A stretch of 64,000 nucleotides of DNA, from NCBI GenBank assembly GCA_033398695.1, contig CM065801.1, positions 53,020,358 to 53,084,357 on the forward strand, in the 5' to 3' direction. Under the pieces are notes generated by a model. The model saw only the letters and a list, made by a program, of their open reading frames with translations, had not been told where the DNA came from and searched no databases. The DNA is from Orobanche coerulescens. Lineage: Eukaryota > Streptophyta > Magnoliopsida > Lamiales > Orobanchaceae. Both the position numbers and the translations under genes were made by a program. Shown in pieces: positions 10,988 through 23,798 of this stretch. How positions within the stretch are numbered: position 1 is the first letter of the stretch; each line of letters starts with the position of its first letter.

Positions 10988-12372
10988 CTAAAACATGAAA
11001 ACATGTTCCGCCCCAAAGTCGATCATCCAGATAATGAACATCAAATACATGTATAACATGATATGCATCCAAAGGCAGAATGAAACGGTAAAATGATAAT
11101 AATAGTACGAGATGCTCACAAACCAATGTAAGAACCGAGCATTCGTGAAGTACTATGCCCACGGCATACTATTAATACCTGCTCGACAGGTTAGAACATA
11201 AATGCCCAACGGCGAATCAAAATCCCAGAATATCGCAATGAATTACACAACATGAATCCATCAAGAACTGAATTAAACATGAATCACAATGCCCGAAGGC
11301 CCCAATGAAATTATCAAGACAATCACAAAGGCCTGAAAGCCACTCAGCCGAAGCTGTCAAATATCACATTCACATGAAACCGGAATAGCCCGAAGCTATA
11401 ATTAATGAGGGCTAATAAGGTCGTAACCACGACCGTGACCTACTGAGTTGTAGGTGTTGGGAAGCCAACATGAAGGTTCAAGCCCCAAGCTTACCCATAA
11501 GGTCTTAAACTCGACCGTGACCTACTAAGTTGTAGGTGTTGGGAAGCCAACCGCGAAGGTTCAAGCCCCAAGCTTACCCATAAGATCATAAACACGGACC
11601 GTGACCCTTGAGTTGTAGGTGTTGGGAAGCCAACCGCGAAGGTTCAAGCCCCAAACTTACCCATGATAAGCATTAGCCGAGACTAGCCTCCAAAAATATA
11701 ATAAATCACAAATGACAACGATTCGTAGATTACCGAATTCGTGAGAATGATAGTGTGCTACCTTGAGTCGGCCAACACGATAACAATGATGCAGCGGATG
11801 ATTCCATGAATGATTGAGTGTTTCGATTACCTTAGAACGGCAAATCGATAAGAGTAATATGATGAATGATTGAATATCTCGATTTGCCTTAGAAAGGTCA
11901 ATTGATAATAATGATATAATGAATGATTGAACATTTCGATTTGCCTGAGAACGGCCAATCGATAACAATGATATGAAGGATACCTCGGCACCTTTAATCG
12001 GTTACCGACGTCGAAGATGAGAAATGAATACGCTAATGCCTTTAATCGGCCAATACAGTTTTAATGACAACTCCAACAGGAATAACAATGATTTCAACGA
12101 TGTTTTAGATTGACATCTATATGAACAACAATCGATACATCGATACCGCGAACCGGCTATCGACAATGACATTAATAATGAGTATTACAATGCCTTGAAT
12201 CGGCCGTTAACGAACAACAATGACGTTTGGCAAAATTTCCGGAAGGTATCGTATCGAACGATCTCTTGATATCAATGAATTCATGAAGAGACTAAGTCTC
12301 GGAATGATACAACACATCTATACACATACATGATGACATTAGCTCAATGACTAGTACAAGTATAAAACTTGC
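10988..12372 (-). other. Candidate GC-AG intron in TEK-B 3' LTR
   Basis: The minus strand has GAG|GCAAGTTTT at 12372 and TTTTAG|GTG at 10988. The same donor and acceptor strings occur in every Tekay-like LTR of the window. Prediction only. Confidence 0.45.
11416..11663. repeat. 3 x 83-bp tandem array in TEK-B LTR
   Basis: Units start at 11416, 11498 and 11581 and end at 11663. Each contains GAGTTGTAGGTGTTGGGAAG or a close variant. A second imperfect array of three units of about 57 bp lies at 11807-11977. Both fall inside the candidate LTR intron. Confidence 0.85.
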
Positions 12373-13084
12373 CTCAAACCGAAGGCGAGGAAGTCCTTCC
12401 ACGAACAACGTCCTTAATAGGGAATACCGCCACTCGAACAACCTTGAATTACACAAGCACCAACAATTAAGCAATATATGAATCAAACACGAATATAACG
12501 AACTCAAATGTCGATACGATTAAACTAAGTCCATAGAGGCATTAAATCAAACACGTAGTATCCAAACTCCGATTGTTTACAATCAAACCTTAATATACCA
12601 ATATCAAATCCCCAAGAAGTGTTTCAAACCAACAAAACATCTCCAAAAGCGATCAATAATCCGTTATGAATATCCAAAACGTGATTATAACAACAATTAG
12701 TCGAAAATCCCCAATTCAACTCGATTTTCAAGGTGTTCTCGAATAATTCCTCAATAATCCAATGAATCCTTATACAAACTCATAATCATATACATATCCC
12801 TTCATATATCATGATTATAACGTCCAAAACATCCTATTTCAACACAAAATCGAAGTCCAAAGTGTTGAAGGAATTACCTCTTGATGATCAAGTGCTTTAA
12901 CCCGAAGAATACGCGTTAGATTGATTATCCGGGCTTCACGATCGAAAGGAGATGAAGAAAATCAAACACCCAAATGATTTGTGAAGGAAAAACCCTCCCT
13001 CAAGCCTTATCTCTCGGTTGAAGGTGAAGAAAATGCGAAAAATGGTGAAATGATGGAAAAATGAATTTATAGGGGGTTGGCTGC

Positions 13085-13395
13085 CGGACACGGCCGTGCC
13101 GATCGGCACGGTCGTGTCGCATACCTGGCCGGCTTGATTGGCGACAGTGACTCGGCCGTGTGCGGATTGACACGGTCGCGGCGCCGAGGCCTTCGATAGC
13201 GACGGCCGACGGCGACTTCGGCATGACTCGGCCGTGTCACAGGACACGGTCGGCGTGTCAGCGATCGTTCGAGCCTATCCGGAAGAAATGCAGCCGCAGG
13301 CCGTGCGCGGGCGACGGTCGAGCCTGGTCGGCGAAACTTGCATTTCCGGGACGAGATGCACGGGCCGTGTCGGGCGACGACACGGCCGAGTTCGG
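13085..13395. promoter_or_regulatory. CACGGCCGTG palindrome cluster, TEK-B 3' LTR
   Basis: CACGGCCGTG, CTCGGCCGTG or CACGGTCGTG occurs at 13089, 13107, 13151, 13171, 13227, 13245, 13359 and 13381. They come in pairs 18-22 bp apart. The cluster lies immediately upstream, on the minus strand, of CCCCCTATAAATTC. Confidence 0.75.
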
Positions 13396-13769
13396 CGGTG
13401 ATCGCCAAAAGAAACGACCAAAACTCTCTCGTCCGGACTCCGATTGACTCACCGTTTGAACCATTGGAAAGCTAAATCGATGCCCTATAATATTGCAAAG
13501 ATTTAGAATTTTTGGAGTTACCAAAAATTAATGGTGATTTAACAAAGTCGAACTCATATGAGGAAAGTTGAAACTATGAACAATAACGATACACAACTCG
13601 AAGTTTTACGAACGGTGAACACGGTGAATGAACATGATTGATGAATGATTATAGTTGAGTGAAAAATACACTGAGTGACAAATACAGACTGATAATTACT
13701 GAATGAAAATGAATGAATTACAACCGGGTATTACATACACCCCCCCTTAAAAGAGTTTCGTCCCCGAAA

Positions 13770-14170
13770 CTAAGGGTCAAACAACTCGGGATAACTCTCT
13801 CGCATACTATCCTCGGTTCCCAAGTAGCCTTTTCGACTCCGAGTCTAGACCACTGAATCTTGACCAAAGGAATCGACTTATTTCTCCACTGTTTGATTCG
13901 CCGCTCCAACACTCGTACCGGACGCTTCTCGTACGAATGATCATCCGCGAGTTCGATTTTGTCGAACTGAAGTATGTGACTCGGGTCGGCAACATACTTC
14001 CGCAACTGAGAGACGTGAAGCACATTATGAATTCGGCTCAATGCCGGAGGCAAAGCCAATCGATAAGCTAACTCGCCTACTCGATCCAAATTTTCAAACG
14101 GTCGATGAATCTCGGACTCGACTTCCCCCGTCTTCCAAAACGGAAAATACCTCGACTTGGTACCTCAACG
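13770..14170 (-). pseudogene. Integrase C-terminal remnant of TEK-B
   Basis: The minus-strand frame from about 14089 reads through [24 protein letters not shown] and VKIQWSR...ATWE, which is the end of gypsy integrase with a chromodomain-like tail. Weak homology extends upstream to about 14170 in another frame. The catalytic core is missing. A frameshift follows the ATWE motif, so the natural stop is lost. Comparable intact tails are in TEK-C and TEK-G. Confidence 0.75.
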
Positions 14171-14600
14171 ATTAGAGGTATATCCGACGATGAACTCGCC
14201 GCTAACTATGATCTCAGAAGGTCACGAGAATGAAAGTGACTAAAATGAATGATGAATGATAATTGACTATAAATCCGACCAGGATTAAGAATGGCTCACC
14301 ACGGTGAATTAATAACGTCATGAGTGATAGCTCAAGTGAAATTATTGGAACCGTTGTTCCTCGTGAATTAAATGATTAATTTCATGATGACAAGTCTCAA
14401 CATGATTGATATATGATGAATGACTTAAGTGAATGAATGAAGCGACAATGAAATGAATGATTATCCTATTAGAACAAGAATTAACTTGCTCGAAATCGGA
14501 GATGAATGTCCTTACCTCGGGCTCTCGAAGCTGATAGGACCCCTTGAATGAAGCACGAGCTGGAGTAACAAGGTCCCTCGAGGCCCTTGAGCTCTCTCGA
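14171..14600. other. TEK-B interior without recognisable coding sequence
   Basis: This is the site where protease, RT, RNase H and most of integrase are expected. The sequence is rich in TGAATGA-type simple repeats. I see no motif. Confidence 0.5.
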
Positions 14601-14629
14601 GATCTACCGCACTAGAACTCCTGCGGTAT

Positions 14630-15711
14630 TTACGAAGGTGTCCTGCCGCCCACACGAAAACAAATAACGGCTGCATTGAACACGGGTCTGCGATGTCCTA
14701 TTACATCACGATTAAAGCAAACAACGGTCGAACTCGTGGCCTTAGAAGAGGACGCTCCCTCACGAAGACGACTAGAAAATGACTTCTTGGATGACGGGGT
14801 CCGATGTCCCTCTGAACGAGCCGGCATTCTAGTCCTCTCACCCGAAGAAGCGAAGATGCTTGAGTAAGCTCCTTGATCAAAAGCTCTGCTCAAGAGCCTT
14901 CCCAATGAACTCACTAAGTGAATTACAATTGTGATTGAGCAATTTGCATCCTCAGCTGCGGATTTAGCCTCTTGCTAAAATATTTGATCTTATCCGCCTC
15001 GAGACGGATAAGCGTGAAGCAAGCGAAGTAGTCCACAAACTTCTCGGCAATGGCAATAACACCCTCGTCCTCGGCAGTTCGGGTTCAAAACCTCGACAAC
15101 TTGGCTTCACGAAGTGGGCCGGATAATATCTCTCTAACATGAGGGTCTTGAACTCACTCCAACCACAATCGCGATCGGTGGGTTTCACAGAAAGCCACCA
15201 AGAATAAGCACCCTTACTCAAGTAGTAAGCCGCTACCGCCACTTTACTCTCCTCCGGACACTGAACCATGTCGAAGAGTTTATCAAAATGCTCGAGCCAA
15301 TGAACAATATCAGCTGGTTCCGACGAACCCTCAAAAGTAGGCGGCATCTGACGAGAGATATCGTTAACAATCTGATTCACTCCTCCAGTCTGTCCATGAA
15401 ATGGCACCTGGCATCCCTGTTGCGGTGGACCACGAACCATCGAGGTCTGCATAGTCTCCACTATCCGCGTCATCTGAGTCATCTGGGCCATCATGCCCTG
15501 CATAAATATGAATGGATCAACCCGGACACCTTCCGAGTGAGATGCCTCTCGGGTACGACTCCCTGACAGTGAATGGTTATCCGCTGATGAATGAGTAGCC
15601 TCGCTATTTGATGAATTAATGATATCCCTCGCGTTCGTGTGGGCATGCACACGAGATCCCGGGTTCCGGCCCGCACTGCCTCTTCCCTGCGTCCTCGGCG
15701 GCTCTATCCAT
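14630..15711 (-). pseudogene. gag: Gag remnant of TEK-B
   Basis: The start codon is placed at 15711-15709, directly after a TTCAG|T acceptor, as in the other Tekay-like elements. After a frameshift the frame 15650-14964 shows the Gag core (PPTFEGSSEPADIVHWLEHF and GWSEFKTLMLERYYP). A second block, 14914-14630, keeps a degraded zinc knuckle in which at least two cysteines are replaced. The protein would have coated the genomic RNA. It is not functional here. Confidence 0.75.
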
Positions 15712-15712
15712 A

Positions 15713-16648
15713 CTGAAGTAGGAAAGTCACATGATGATTATAGATTCCGCATGAATATCGCATTATGATTACGTTACAGAGTGACAATAATGAGCATACA
15801 CGCTCTAACACAATGAATGCATTAATGATTTAATGAAATGATCATCGACATTATGTCAGAGTATGATAAGACCGTATGAAACATTAAATGAGGTAACATG
15901 ATTGCCTGATGAAATTCCTGAAATGATTACCTTGAACAAGTTAACAAGGTTGAAAATTCGATCCTCAAGATCAACAATGAACCGTGAGATGGGCTGAATG
16001 ATTAATGAAGTAATCGAACAATGAGATTATGAATGAGGAATGATTTAACCGAGCAATGAGATTGGTGACGGCGAGTGAATTAGCTAAACGATGAGATTAA
16101 TTGAGTGATGAATGAATTAGGTGAGCGGTGAGGTTAATTGAGTGATGAGCAAGCAACCGAGTAATTGATATTGATGAATGATGAATGAATTAAGCAGTGA
16201 TGAATTGGTGAGTAATGATATTGGTGAGTAATGAATGAATTATCCGAGTGATGAATTAGTGAGTAATGATATTGGTGAGTAATGAATGAATTATCCGAGT
16301 GATGAATTGGTGAGTAATGATATTGATGAGTAATGAATGAATTATCGAGTGATGAATTGGTGAGTAATGATATTGGTGAGTAATGAATGAATTATCCGAG
16401 TGATGAATTGTGAGTAATGATATTGATTGAGTAATGAATGAATTAACATAATCGACAAGATCGGCATGACGATTGAGGATTATTAACCGATGAATGAGTT
16501 GATCCTTAATGCTTACATAAGCCACACGTGTCCCAAAACAATTAGTCATGAATCAATCATAACACTAATATCACATATAGGTTTCAACAAGGCACGAACA
16601 ATTAATGACATGATGAATGTATGAACATAAAGAGAATCGAGTCCTTAC
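15713..16648 (-). other. Candidate leader intron of TEK-B
   Basis: A donor ACT|GTAAGG at 16648 and an acceptor CTTCAG at 15713 enclose 936 nt ending one base before the gag ATG. TEK-C, TEK-G and TEK-H have the same arrangement. Confidence 0.5.
16198..16445. repeat. 51-bp tandem repeat inside the TEK-B leader intron
   Basis: Units start at 16198, 16249, 16300, 16350 and 16401, almost five copies. They are built from TGAGTAATGA and TGAATGAATTA blocks. Confidence 0.8.
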
Positions 16649-16838
16649 AGTCATACGAAGCTTCGAGGTCTCGCGATACTAGTCTTCAGCGACGACTCGA
16701 TGAATGAATGACTCGTGCGGTCGCACTAATATTACGACTCACAAAACCTGATCGACTAGATTGTCATAACCCGACAATCCCACTACTACCGCGACGGTAG
16801 GAACACATAACTCACATCTCGGTATTACACAACCCAAA

Positions 16839-16849
16839 GCTCGATACCA
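16839..16849 (-). other. Primer-binding site of TEK-B (one base short)
   Basis: The minus strand reads TGGTATCGAGC next to the 5' LTR. The canonical Met-tRNA site is TGGTATCAGAGC, so an A is missing. Confidence 0.7.
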
Positions 16850-16853
16850 TTTA

Positions 16854-19800
16854 CGTAACACCCCAAATCCTATCAAGTTATTACGGCCGTGGACCCCACA
16901 CCGGGAGATCCACCAGACAAACATGACTATAATACATTAAATTAAACAACAAGGGAAAATCATAGTCCCTACCATGATATCCGACACAATATTCCGATAA
17001 GGAATTTCAACGACAAAAGTGGCCTACATGGCCAAAATGAAATACAACGGATCCACGAACATCTGTTCGGGTAATACAACACGACAACAATCGACAAGAC
17101 CGGAGTACACTCCAACCGATCGACCAACAATGAACAACTCGGACTAGTATCGCTCGAATGCCTCGTCGCCAACGTCATGCCCCTGTGTCTCAACTCTCTC
17201 CTCGCAAGCACCTAAAACATGAAAACATGTTCCGCCCCCACGGGGTCATCATCCAGATAATGAACATCAAATACATGTATAACATGATATGCATCCAAAG
17301 GCGTAATGAAACGGTAAAATGATAATAATAGTACGAGATGCTCACAAACCAATGTAAGAACCGAGCATTCGTGAAATACTATGCCCACGGCATACTATTA
17401 ATACCTTTCGACGAGTTAGAACATAAATGCCCAACGGCGAATCAAAATCCCAGAATATCGCAATGAATTACACAACATGAATCCATAAAGAACTGAATTA
17501 AAAATGAATAACAATGCCAGAAGTCCCCAATGAAATTAACAATACAATCAAAATGGCAAGAAAGCCACTCAGCCGAAGCTGTCAAATATCACATTCACAT
17601 GAAACCGGAATAGCCCGAAGCTATAATTAATGAGGGCTAATAAGGTCGTAACCACGACCGTGACCTACTGAGTTGTAGGTGTTGGGAAGCCAACCGCGAA
17701 GGTTCAAGCCCCAAGCTTACCCATAAGGTCATAAACGCGACCGTGACCTACTAAGTTGTAGGTGTTGGGAAGCCAACCGCGAAGGTTCAAGCCCCAAGCT
17801 TACCCATAAGATCATAAACACGACCGTGACCTACTGAGTTGTAGGTGTTGGGAAGCCAACCGCGAAGGTTCAAGCCCCAAACTTACCCATGATAAGCATT
17901 AGCCGAGACTAGCCTCCAAAAATATAATAAATCACAAATGACAACGATTCGTAGATTACCGAATTCGTGAGAATGATAGTGTGCTACCTTGAGTCGGCCA
18001 ACACGATAACAATGATGCAATGGATGATTCCATGCATGATTGAGTGTTTCGATTACCTTAGTACGGCAAATCTATAAGAGTAATATGATTAATGATTGAA
18101 TATCTCGATTTTCCTTAGAAAGGTCAATTGATAATAATGATATAATGAATGATTGAACATTTCGATTTGCCTGAGAACGCCAATCGATAACAATGATATG
18201 AAGGATACCTCGGCACCTTTAATCGGTTCTGACGTCGAAGATGAGAAATGAATACGCTAATGCCTTTAATCGGCCAATACGGTTTTAATGACAACTCAGC
18301 AGAATAACAATGATTTCAACGATGTTTTAGATTGACATCTATATGAACAACAATCGATACATCGATACCGCGAACCGCTATCGACAATGACATTAATAAT
18401 GAGTATTACAATGCCTTGAATCGGCCGTTAACGAACAACAATGACGTTTGGCAAAATTTCGGAAGGTATCGTATCGAGCGATCTCTTGATATCAATGAAT
18501 TCATGAAGAGACTAAGTCTCGGAATGATACAACACATCTATACACATACATGATGACATTAGCTCAATGACTAGTACAAGTATAAAACTTGCCTCAAACC
18601 GAAGGCGAGGAAGTCCTTCCACGAACAACGTCCTTAATAGGAATACCGCCACTCGAACAACCTTGAATTACACAAGCACCAACAATTAAGCTTAATATAT
18701 GAATCAAACACGAATATAACGAACTCGAAACGTCGATACGATTAAACTAAGTCCATAGAGGCATTAAATCAAACACGTAGTATCCAAACTCCGATTGTTT
18801 ACAATCAAACCTTAATATACCAATATCAAATCCCCCAAGAAGTGTTTCAAACCAACAAAACATCTCCAAAACGATCAATAATCCGTTATGAATATCCAAA
18901 AACGTGATTATAACAACAATTAGTCGAAAATCCCCAATTCCAACTCGATTTTCAAGGTGTTCTCGAATAATTCCTCAATAATCCAATGAATCCTTATACA
19001 AACTCATAATCATATACATATCCCTTCATATATCATGATTATAACGTCAAAACATCCTATTTCAACACAAAATCGAAGTCCAAAGTGTTGAAGGAATTAC
19101 CTCTTGATGATCAAGTGCTTTAACGAAGAGTACGCGTTAGATTGATTATCCGGGCTTCACGATCGAAAGGAGATGAAGAAAATCAAACACCCAAATGATT
19201 TGTGAAGGAAAAACCCTCCCTCAAGCCTTATCTCTCGGTTGAAGGTGAAGAAAATGCAGAAAAATGGGCTGAAATGATGGAAAAATGAATTTATAGGGGG
19301 TTGGCGCTGCCGGACACGGCCGTGCCGATCGGCAGTCGTGTCACTGGTGGCGGCAGTTGGCCGGCAGTGACTCGGCCGTGTCGGATTGACACGGTCGCGG
19401 CGAGGCCTTCCGATAGCGACGGCGGCGGCGACTTCGGCATGACTCGGCCGTGTCACGGGACACGGTCGGGCGTGTCAGCGATCGTTCGAGCCTATCCGGA
19501 AGAGTAATGCAGCGGCCGTGCGGACGGCCGAGCCCGGTCGGCGAAACTTCGCATTTCGGACGAGTGCAGCCGCGGCCGTGTCGGACGACACGGCCGAGTT
19601 CGGTCGGCGATGATCGCCAAAACTAAACGACCAAAACTCTCTCTCGTCAGGACTCATTGACTCACCGTTTGAACCATTGGAAAGCTAAATCGATGCTCTA
19701 TAATATTGCAAAGATTTAGAATTTTTGGAGTTACCAAAAATTAATGGTGATTTAACAAAGTCGAACTCATATGAGGAAAGTTGAAACTATGAACAATAAC

Positions 19801-19948
19801 GATACACAACTCGAAGTTTTACGAACGGTGAACACGGTGAATGAACATGATTGATGAATGATTATAGTTGAGTGAAAAATACACTGAGTGACAAATACAG
19901 ACTGATAATTACTGAATGAAAATGAATGAATTACAACCGGGTATTACA
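16854..19948 (-). repeat. 5' LTR of TEK-B
   Basis: The 3095-bp partner of 10626-13735 has the same 83-bp array (units at 17641, 17724, 17807), candidate intron (18592 to 17212), TATA box (19290-19295) and palindromes (19310-19600). Differences between the two LTRs are mostly small indels at G/C-rich sites. Confidence 0.9.
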
Positions 19949-19953
19949 TGGGA

Positions 19954-20003
19954 TTCGTTTTTATTTCCGCTGCGTTTTTCGTTTTATTTTCGGAATCCCA
20001 ACA
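19954..20003 (+). repeat. 5' LTR of COP-A, right end
   Basis: The last 50 bp of the LTR resume after TEK-B and end CCCAACA, identical to 27439-27488. Confidence 0.9.
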
Positions 20004-20004
20004 G

Positions 20005-20016
20005 TGGTATCAGAGC
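20005..20016 (+). other. Primer-binding site of COP-A
   Basis: TGGTATCAGAGC follows the LTR end by one base. Confidence 0.9.
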
Positions 20017-21724
20017 GAGGTCAATGTTTCCGTATATACGATTATTTGTGCATTTTGAATGCTTTTGAATGATGATTATGATTTAGAATCATGTTTGGAA
20101 TAATTTTAGATTTTAAATTGTTCGTTGTAGCATCACGTTTTTGAAACGGGCCGAAAAACGAAGAAACGGGGCTGTCGGCAGGGTGCTGGCAGCACTGCCT
20201 GGGCTGCCTGCCCAGGCTGCCGAGCGTGCTCGGCCATGACTCGGCCAGGAGCTGAGAGTGCTCGGCCAGGGGCCGAGCATGATCGGCCAGTCTGCCCAGC
20301 AGTGGCTCGGCCAGGCAGCCCTCGGATTTTTGGCCCGATTTTGAATCGGGCCGCGGGCTGGGCCTAAACCGGATTGTCCGGGACTCCGTTTTAAGTTTAT
20401 ATTTCGTTGTAATTATTTCCCAAAATTTATATTGGATTTTAATTTGACTAAATTAATATTTGGTATATTTTTGTGTTAAGGAAAATAAATTAAACGAGAA
20501 TATTATTTTGGCCGGATTACTTCGAACGAATTAAAATGACGATTATTAGTATTAATTGGATTAATACCATTAAAATTGAATAGATTAATTTTATATTGAT
20601 TGGATTAATATATTAATTGATTATTTAATTTTAATGCCACTTTATATTAATTGGATTAATATAGTAGAAATTGAATAGATTAATTTATAGATTAATTAGA
20701 TTAATTTATATTAAAGATTAATTGTTTAATTTCGTTGCCATTACATGTTGTATGGAATCCTTATGTGATGGTGATATAGCTCGTGGACTTAGTTTTTGAT
20801 TTGTTCGATTCGATTGGGTTGTAAAGGCCGTTTGAGCCTATTTATATTTACTAGAAAATTTGTATAGGATGCATTTTTCAATGATGTAAGTATTATTTTG
20901 GGTATGACGAAGACCGAAGACAACCGACCGAGAAGACGAAGAATCGAAGACGTATTTTTTATTTATTGGGTCATTCGCCAGCGATTAGGAATTAGGTCCA
21001 TGAGCTATATGTTGGTAGTAACTAGGTTACTATTTTACATTTTCATTTTGAATGATTGACAAACATACAAACGGCGTATAAATGAATTAATGTGCAAAGT
21101 GTAACATTAATCGCGAAATTCTCAGACAACAAGCAGACTAAGTTTGAAAAAGGTTACGAGGTTTCCTACCCTCCATCAAACTCGTAGAAAATTGATACCC
21201 GGTGATGTGCTATGCTTCCGAGTTATCGGGGTAGTACATTTGGTAGAGGTTGAAAAATTCTTGAGTGCATTAGATGCCTTCGGTTGGTGATAAATTTCGC
21301 CTAGAAACGATAGGTTGCGGGTGAGATTCAATAGTCAAACCGATAGACGTTGATGGTCAACAACTTAGATAGTCTGGATTGCCAAGAAACCCGATAGGTT
21401 GAGGGCATGAAGACTAGGGGTAAAAGAAGATCAAATCATCCGTTAGACGGGTTGGTGTTAGACACCACTTTACTGAAATTAATTGGCAAGAAACACGATA
21501 GGTTGCGTCTCATTAAAATTTGTAAAGAACTTGATCACCACTAAGAAGTCGATCTAACCATGATTTCGGATTATAACATGGGAGTGTATAATTCCGATAA
21601 AATTAGTGGGAGCCGAGACAAGAATTATACAAAGCCCTTAAGTTCTATACTCGGTCATAATTAAACAAGTCACTAATTTAATCTTGTCTAAATCTTTGCA
21701 GAAAACGAAATTGAATCTCTCTAA
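20017..21724 (+). other. COP-A untranslated leader
   Basis: No gene is seen. A GC-rich stretch at 20165-20330 repeats CTCGGCCAGG and GCTCGGCC words; the rest is AT-rich. The leader length suits a copia element with a long 5' UTR. Confidence 0.6.
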
Positions 21725-22540
21725 AATGGCTAAAAACCCACTTGCAATACTACTTGAAAAGAATCTCCTAAACTGGCCCTAACTTTGTTGGTAGTTGCGG
21801 AATCGATGATTGTACTCGGTATGGAGTCTGGGATACGTCTTGGAGGCGGACATTCCACCGACTCAATCCGGACTAGGTAATCAGAAGACATTGACGTCCA
21901 TGAAAAATGGGTCAAGGATGATGTGCTAGTCCGTGGTTTTATGATGGGCTCAATGACTAATGAGGCTGCGAGAGCGCACGAGAAAATGACTTACGCTGGC
22001 GATTCTCGCACACTTGACCGAACTTTATGGAGAGCACGGTGGGACTGCTAGATATGAGATATCAAAGCGGTTGTTCGGTGCTAGGATGAAAGAAGGGGAG
22101 AAAGTGGGAGACCACGTCCTCAAGATGATCTCTATGATTGAGAGGCTCGAGGTGCTCAACTTTAATATGGATTTATCCCTTCAAATTGATCTCATCCTTC
22201 AATCTCTACTGACTCTTTCACGCAGTTTGTAATGAATTTCAACCGTAATGAAATTACATGCACATTAGTGGGCTAATGAATAAGCTGTGACGGCGATCTA
22301 ACATGAAGACTAAAGCGAGAGAGGCTGCTCTTGTGATTTCTTCGGGCCTAAGAGGTCCAAGAACAAGAAGAAAAAGACCTACGAGCGTACAAACCCAAGA
22401 AAGGGGTGCAAAAGGAAAGGGCAAGGCCGAAAGGTTCAAAAGGTAGGCGGTCCAAAACCTACGGACAAATGCCTTGAATGCGGTGGTGGGCCCTTTGTGA
22501 AGGACTTGTCCCAAGATTAATGGCGCATCAGTGCGGAACT
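21725..22540 (+). pseudogene. gag: Gag remnant of COP-A
   Basis: The start MAKNPLAILLEKN is the usual opening of Angela-type Gag. The middle part (22014-22232) keeps the UBN2-type motif DHVLKMISMIERLE. A degraded zinc-knuckle region follows near 22460. Several frameshifts separate these parts, and no continuous Gag can be read. Confidence 0.7.
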
Positions 22541-22558
22541 TTTTGTTTTTGAAACTAA

Positions 22559-23798
22559 TTGTTCCGCTCATTGTATATTACCTTCATGGATTACGGATTC
22601 GGTGCCACTTCTCACATTTGTACTATGAATCAGGATCTGGAACGAAGTAGAAAACTTGAAGCTGAGGAAATAATGATCACTGTTGGAAGCGGACAAAGTG
22701 TCGAGGCAACCGATATTGGATCAATCCTTCTGGGTTTAGAATCTGGTTTTATTTTGACATTAGATGAAGTACTTGTTTTGCCCAAGGGGCATAAAAACAT
22801 TGTATCCATTCCAGTCTTGGACCGGAAAGGATTTTGTTTCTTCATTGGCAATGGCAGTTGTAAAATTTATTTTCGAAATAAATTGGTTGGAACAGCTACA
22901 TTGTTGAATGGATTATATCATCTGAACATGCAAAATAAAACAGCAGTGAACACTATAACTAGGAAACGTGGTAGGCAAGATACTAATCAAGCTCTTAAAT
23001 GGCACCTTAGACTTGGTCATGTTGGTCAGACCAAGGTTCAGAAAATGGAGAAAGATGGACTTTTAAGTCCATTGGGTGTAGAACCCTATCCAACTTGTGA
23101 ATCTTGCCTTAGAGGCAAAATGACTAAGTTCCCCTTCACTGGGACTTTTGAAAGGGCTGCCGATAAACTTGGATTGGTGCATACCGATGTTTGTGGTGCT
23201 TTAGAAGTAGCCCGAGACGGATATCAATATTTCATAACGTTCACAGATGATCATACTAGGTATGGGATTGTGTACTTAATGAAACATAAATCTGAAGCCT
23301 TTGCTAAATTCAAAGAATTTAAGGCCCTAGTTGAAAAACAAACTGGATGTCATATCAAAGCACTTGGTCGGACCGAGGTGGAGAATATATGAGCAGAGTT
23401 TGATGAGTTCCTTAAGGAACATGGAATAGTTTCACAATTCACGCCTCCGGGAACCCCACGGTTAAATGGTGTTTGAAAGGAGAAATCGGACTTTGTTGGA
23501 CATGGTTCGCTCCATGTTAAATTACACCGATTTACCTATTTACTGTGGGGTATGCCTTACTAACATTGCCTATATCCTAAATAGATGTCCTTCCAAATCT
23601 GTTCCTATCACTCCGCATGAGATGTGGAAGGGTAAGAAACCAAGCCTTAATCACATAAGGATGCAGGGATGTCCGGCTATGTCAAAAAGGCTAAGGTGGA
23701 CAAAGCTGAGCGAGGTCCATAAAAGGGCGTTTCATAGGATACCCGGAGGACTCGATGGGTTATCTATTCTACATGCCGAGAAGACCATAGGGTCGTTG
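22559..23798 (+). pseudogene. pol: Protease and integrase remnant of COP-A
   Basis: The frame 22559-23392 begins in the protease, whose active-site region (DYGFGATSHI) is disrupted by an insertion relative to the family DSGA. The GAG-pre-integrase domain follows (WHLRLGHV, then CESCLRGKMTKFPF), and the integrase core starts at HTDVCG. A TGA at 23390-23392 and another at 23465-23467 interrupt it. The rest of the core continues in another frame from 23466 (ERRNRTLLDMVRSML). Order PR-IN before RT defines Ty1/copia. Confidence 0.85.

Larger units (their letters stand above)
10626..13735 (-). repeat. 3' LTR of TEK-B
   Basis: The 3110-bp LTR adjoins the integrase tail and is matched by 16854-19948. 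A TATA box (minus, complement of 13066-13071) lies just downstream of a palindrome cluster at 13085-13395. Confidence 0.9.
10626..19948 (-). mobile_element. TEK-B: Tekay-like gypsy element with most of pol deleted
   Basis: Two LTRs of about 3.1 kb flank a 3.1-kb interior. On the minus strand they start TGTAATACCCGG and end GGGTGTTACA. The TSD is TGGGA at 10621-10625 and 19949-19953. The interior keeps the PBS, a leader intron, a broken gag and the C-terminal end of integrase. Protease, RT, RNase H and the integrase core are missing. The retained integrase tail has a VQW/ATWE signature like the chromodomain region of Tekay/Del elements. Confidence 0.9.

Noticed and set aside
13067..13447. ORFs of 95-113 codons over the TEK-B palindrome cluster
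   Set aside because: These are GC-rich shadows in LTR U3; the second LTR does not preserve the frames.
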